From contig QCPZ01000006.1 of the NCBI GenBank assembly GCA_003212345.1, positions 1 through 64,000 on the forward strand: DNA of 64,000 bases. Direction: 5' to 3'. Positions 63,559-64,000 of this stretch are shown here, piece by piece. The DNA is from SAR116 cluster bacterium AG-447-A06. Its GTDB lineage: Bacteria; Pseudomonadota; Alphaproteobacteria; Puniceispirillales; Puniceispirillaceae. The notes under the pieces were generated by a model. It worked only from the letters and a program-made list of their open reading frames with translations. It was not told where the DNA came from and did no database searches. Position numbers and translations under genes: made by a program. The first letter of the stretch is position 1, and every line of letters starts with the position of its first letter.

Positions 63559-64000
63559 ATGCCAGTTCAAATTTTCAACAATGAATACACTGTCCTTCCT
63601 GCTAACGTTCTTGCAGAATGGGCCACCATTCCACCTGCAATTGCCGGCGATGCTATGAACCGTCAAAATGTCATGGCCGGGCGTATTTCGCCATTATCCT
63701 TCGGTATGAAGATGGCAGGTCAGGCCCGATGCGTTAGCACACTTGCTGGCGATAATGCAGCTCTTCATGCCGTTATCAACTATTTGCAGCCAAAAGAGGT
63801 ATTAGTAATTGATGCTGGCAATTATCCCGATCGCGCGGTTTGGGGCGGCATTCTAAACACTCGCGCAAAATTAAAGGGTATAAATGGTATCGTACTCGAT
63901 GGTGCCGGACGTGATGCTGCCGAAATGCGAGAAATGGGCTTACCTATTTATCTCAGCGCACTCTCTCCAGCAGGTCCGCATAAGGGTTGGGGCGGCTCAA
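63559..64000 (+). CDS. RraA-family protein, 5' part (aldolase/decarboxylase-like)
   Basis: The first 147 residues are visible; the window ends before the stop. The RraA fold is indicated by AGQARCVSTLAGDNAALHAV, VLVIDAGNYPDRAVWGGILN and GIVLDGAGRDAAEMREMGLP, where the R-D pair is the family's metal and substrate site. GGAG overlaps the cupin stop, seven bases from ATG 63559. In catabolic operons members are 4-hydroxy-4-methyl-2-oxoglutarate aldolase or oxaloacetate decarboxylase; RNase E regulation is less likely here. Confidence 0.87.
   Translation, partial: MPVQIFNNEYTVLPANVLAEWATIPPAIAGDAMNRQNVMAGRISPLSFGMKMAGQARCVSTLAGDNAALHAVINYLQPKEVLVIDAGNYPDRAVWGGILNTRAKLKGINGIVLDGAGRDAAEMREMGLPIYLSALSPAGPHKGWGGS

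Noticed and set aside
1-64000. CRISPR arrays, insertion sequences, integrases, tRNA or rRNA genes
   Set aside because: No regularly spaced repeats, transposase-like proteins, attachment-site duplications or tRNA-like segments were recognised by eye; a covariance-model scan was not possible.

Overview
The window reads as a compact, moderately AT-rich chromosome segment of a marine-type alphaproteobacterium. The order Rieske / cytochrome b / separate cytochrome c1, the DUF1285 - CoA pyrophosphatase - DUF6111 - CCA transferase string, and the many gene sets for algal or dissolved organic compounds suggest something like the SAR116 (Puniceispirillales) group; that placement is an inference from content, not a measured phylogeny. 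Genes are tightly packed, with many ATGA/TAATG overlaps and convergent genes whose 3' ends touch. I saw no rRNA, tRNA, insertion sequence, phage gene or CRISPR array.

Layout. (1) 1-9.7 kb: housekeeping genes: the end of ychF, the cytochrome bc1 operon, hemF, a tRNA/nucleotide maintenance operon, a cyclophilin, rarD and a cold-shock gene. (2) 9.7-14.1 kb: a DmdA-like tetrahydrofolate-dependent demethylase, threonine aldolase, a ferredoxin-reductase-like flavoprotein and a HAD phosphatase. (3) 14.2-24.9 kb: a catabolic cluster for an N-heteroaromatic acid, best read as nicotinate: a molybdenum hydroxylase, a 6-hydroxynicotinate reductase, an enamidase and an aldehyde:ferredoxin oxidoreductase, with a MarR regulator and two proteins of unknown role (UPF0280, DUF1185). 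(4) 25-31.5 kb: a branched-chain-type ABC importer (livKHMGF) with a DapA-family aldolase, a NIPSNAP protein and a small membrane protein. (5) 31.8-36.5 kb: a flavin monooxygenase whose N-terminal domain is interrupted by an in-frame TAG, an enol-lactonase-like hydrolase, a glutathione transferase and an aminotransferase. (6) 36.6-43.9 kb: a peptidoglycan recycling island: GH84 hexosaminidase, PIG-L deacetylase, AnmK, MurQ, a YkuD protein without signal peptide, AmpG, an NlpC/P60 endopeptidase and an AmpD-like amidase. (7) 44-46.2 kb: a HAD phosphatase and the glyoxalase pair gloA-gloB. (8) 46.4-50.4 kb: an HpsN-like dehydrogenase with an SDR and a zinc alcohol dehydrogenase under an IclR regulator, resembling the dihydroxypropanesulfonate (DHPS) set. 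(9) 50.4-55.9 kb: tcuAB (tricarballylate-type oxidation) divergent from a GntR regulator, an AbrB-type membrane protein and a 2-hydroxyacid dehydrogenase. (10) 56-64 kb: an acyltransferase, a large DUF3604 protein with a TauE/SafE exporter, a second divergent TauE/SafE gene, a GMC oxidoreductase, a cupin and the start of an RraA-family gene.

How it fits together. The cell looks like an aerobic heterotroph (bc1 complex, oxygen-dependent HemF) scavenging algal and cell-wall compounds. The most unusual element is the nicotinate-like cluster: its reductase and enamidase belong to the route known from anaerobic fermenters, and it adds an aldehyde:ferredoxin oxidoreductase that could return low-potential electrons to the reductase. 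The peptidoglycan island appears to replace several textbook enzymes (NagZ, LdcA, NagA) with unrelated folds. Several regulatory dyads lie next to regulator genes (MarR, IclR, GntR) and are listed.
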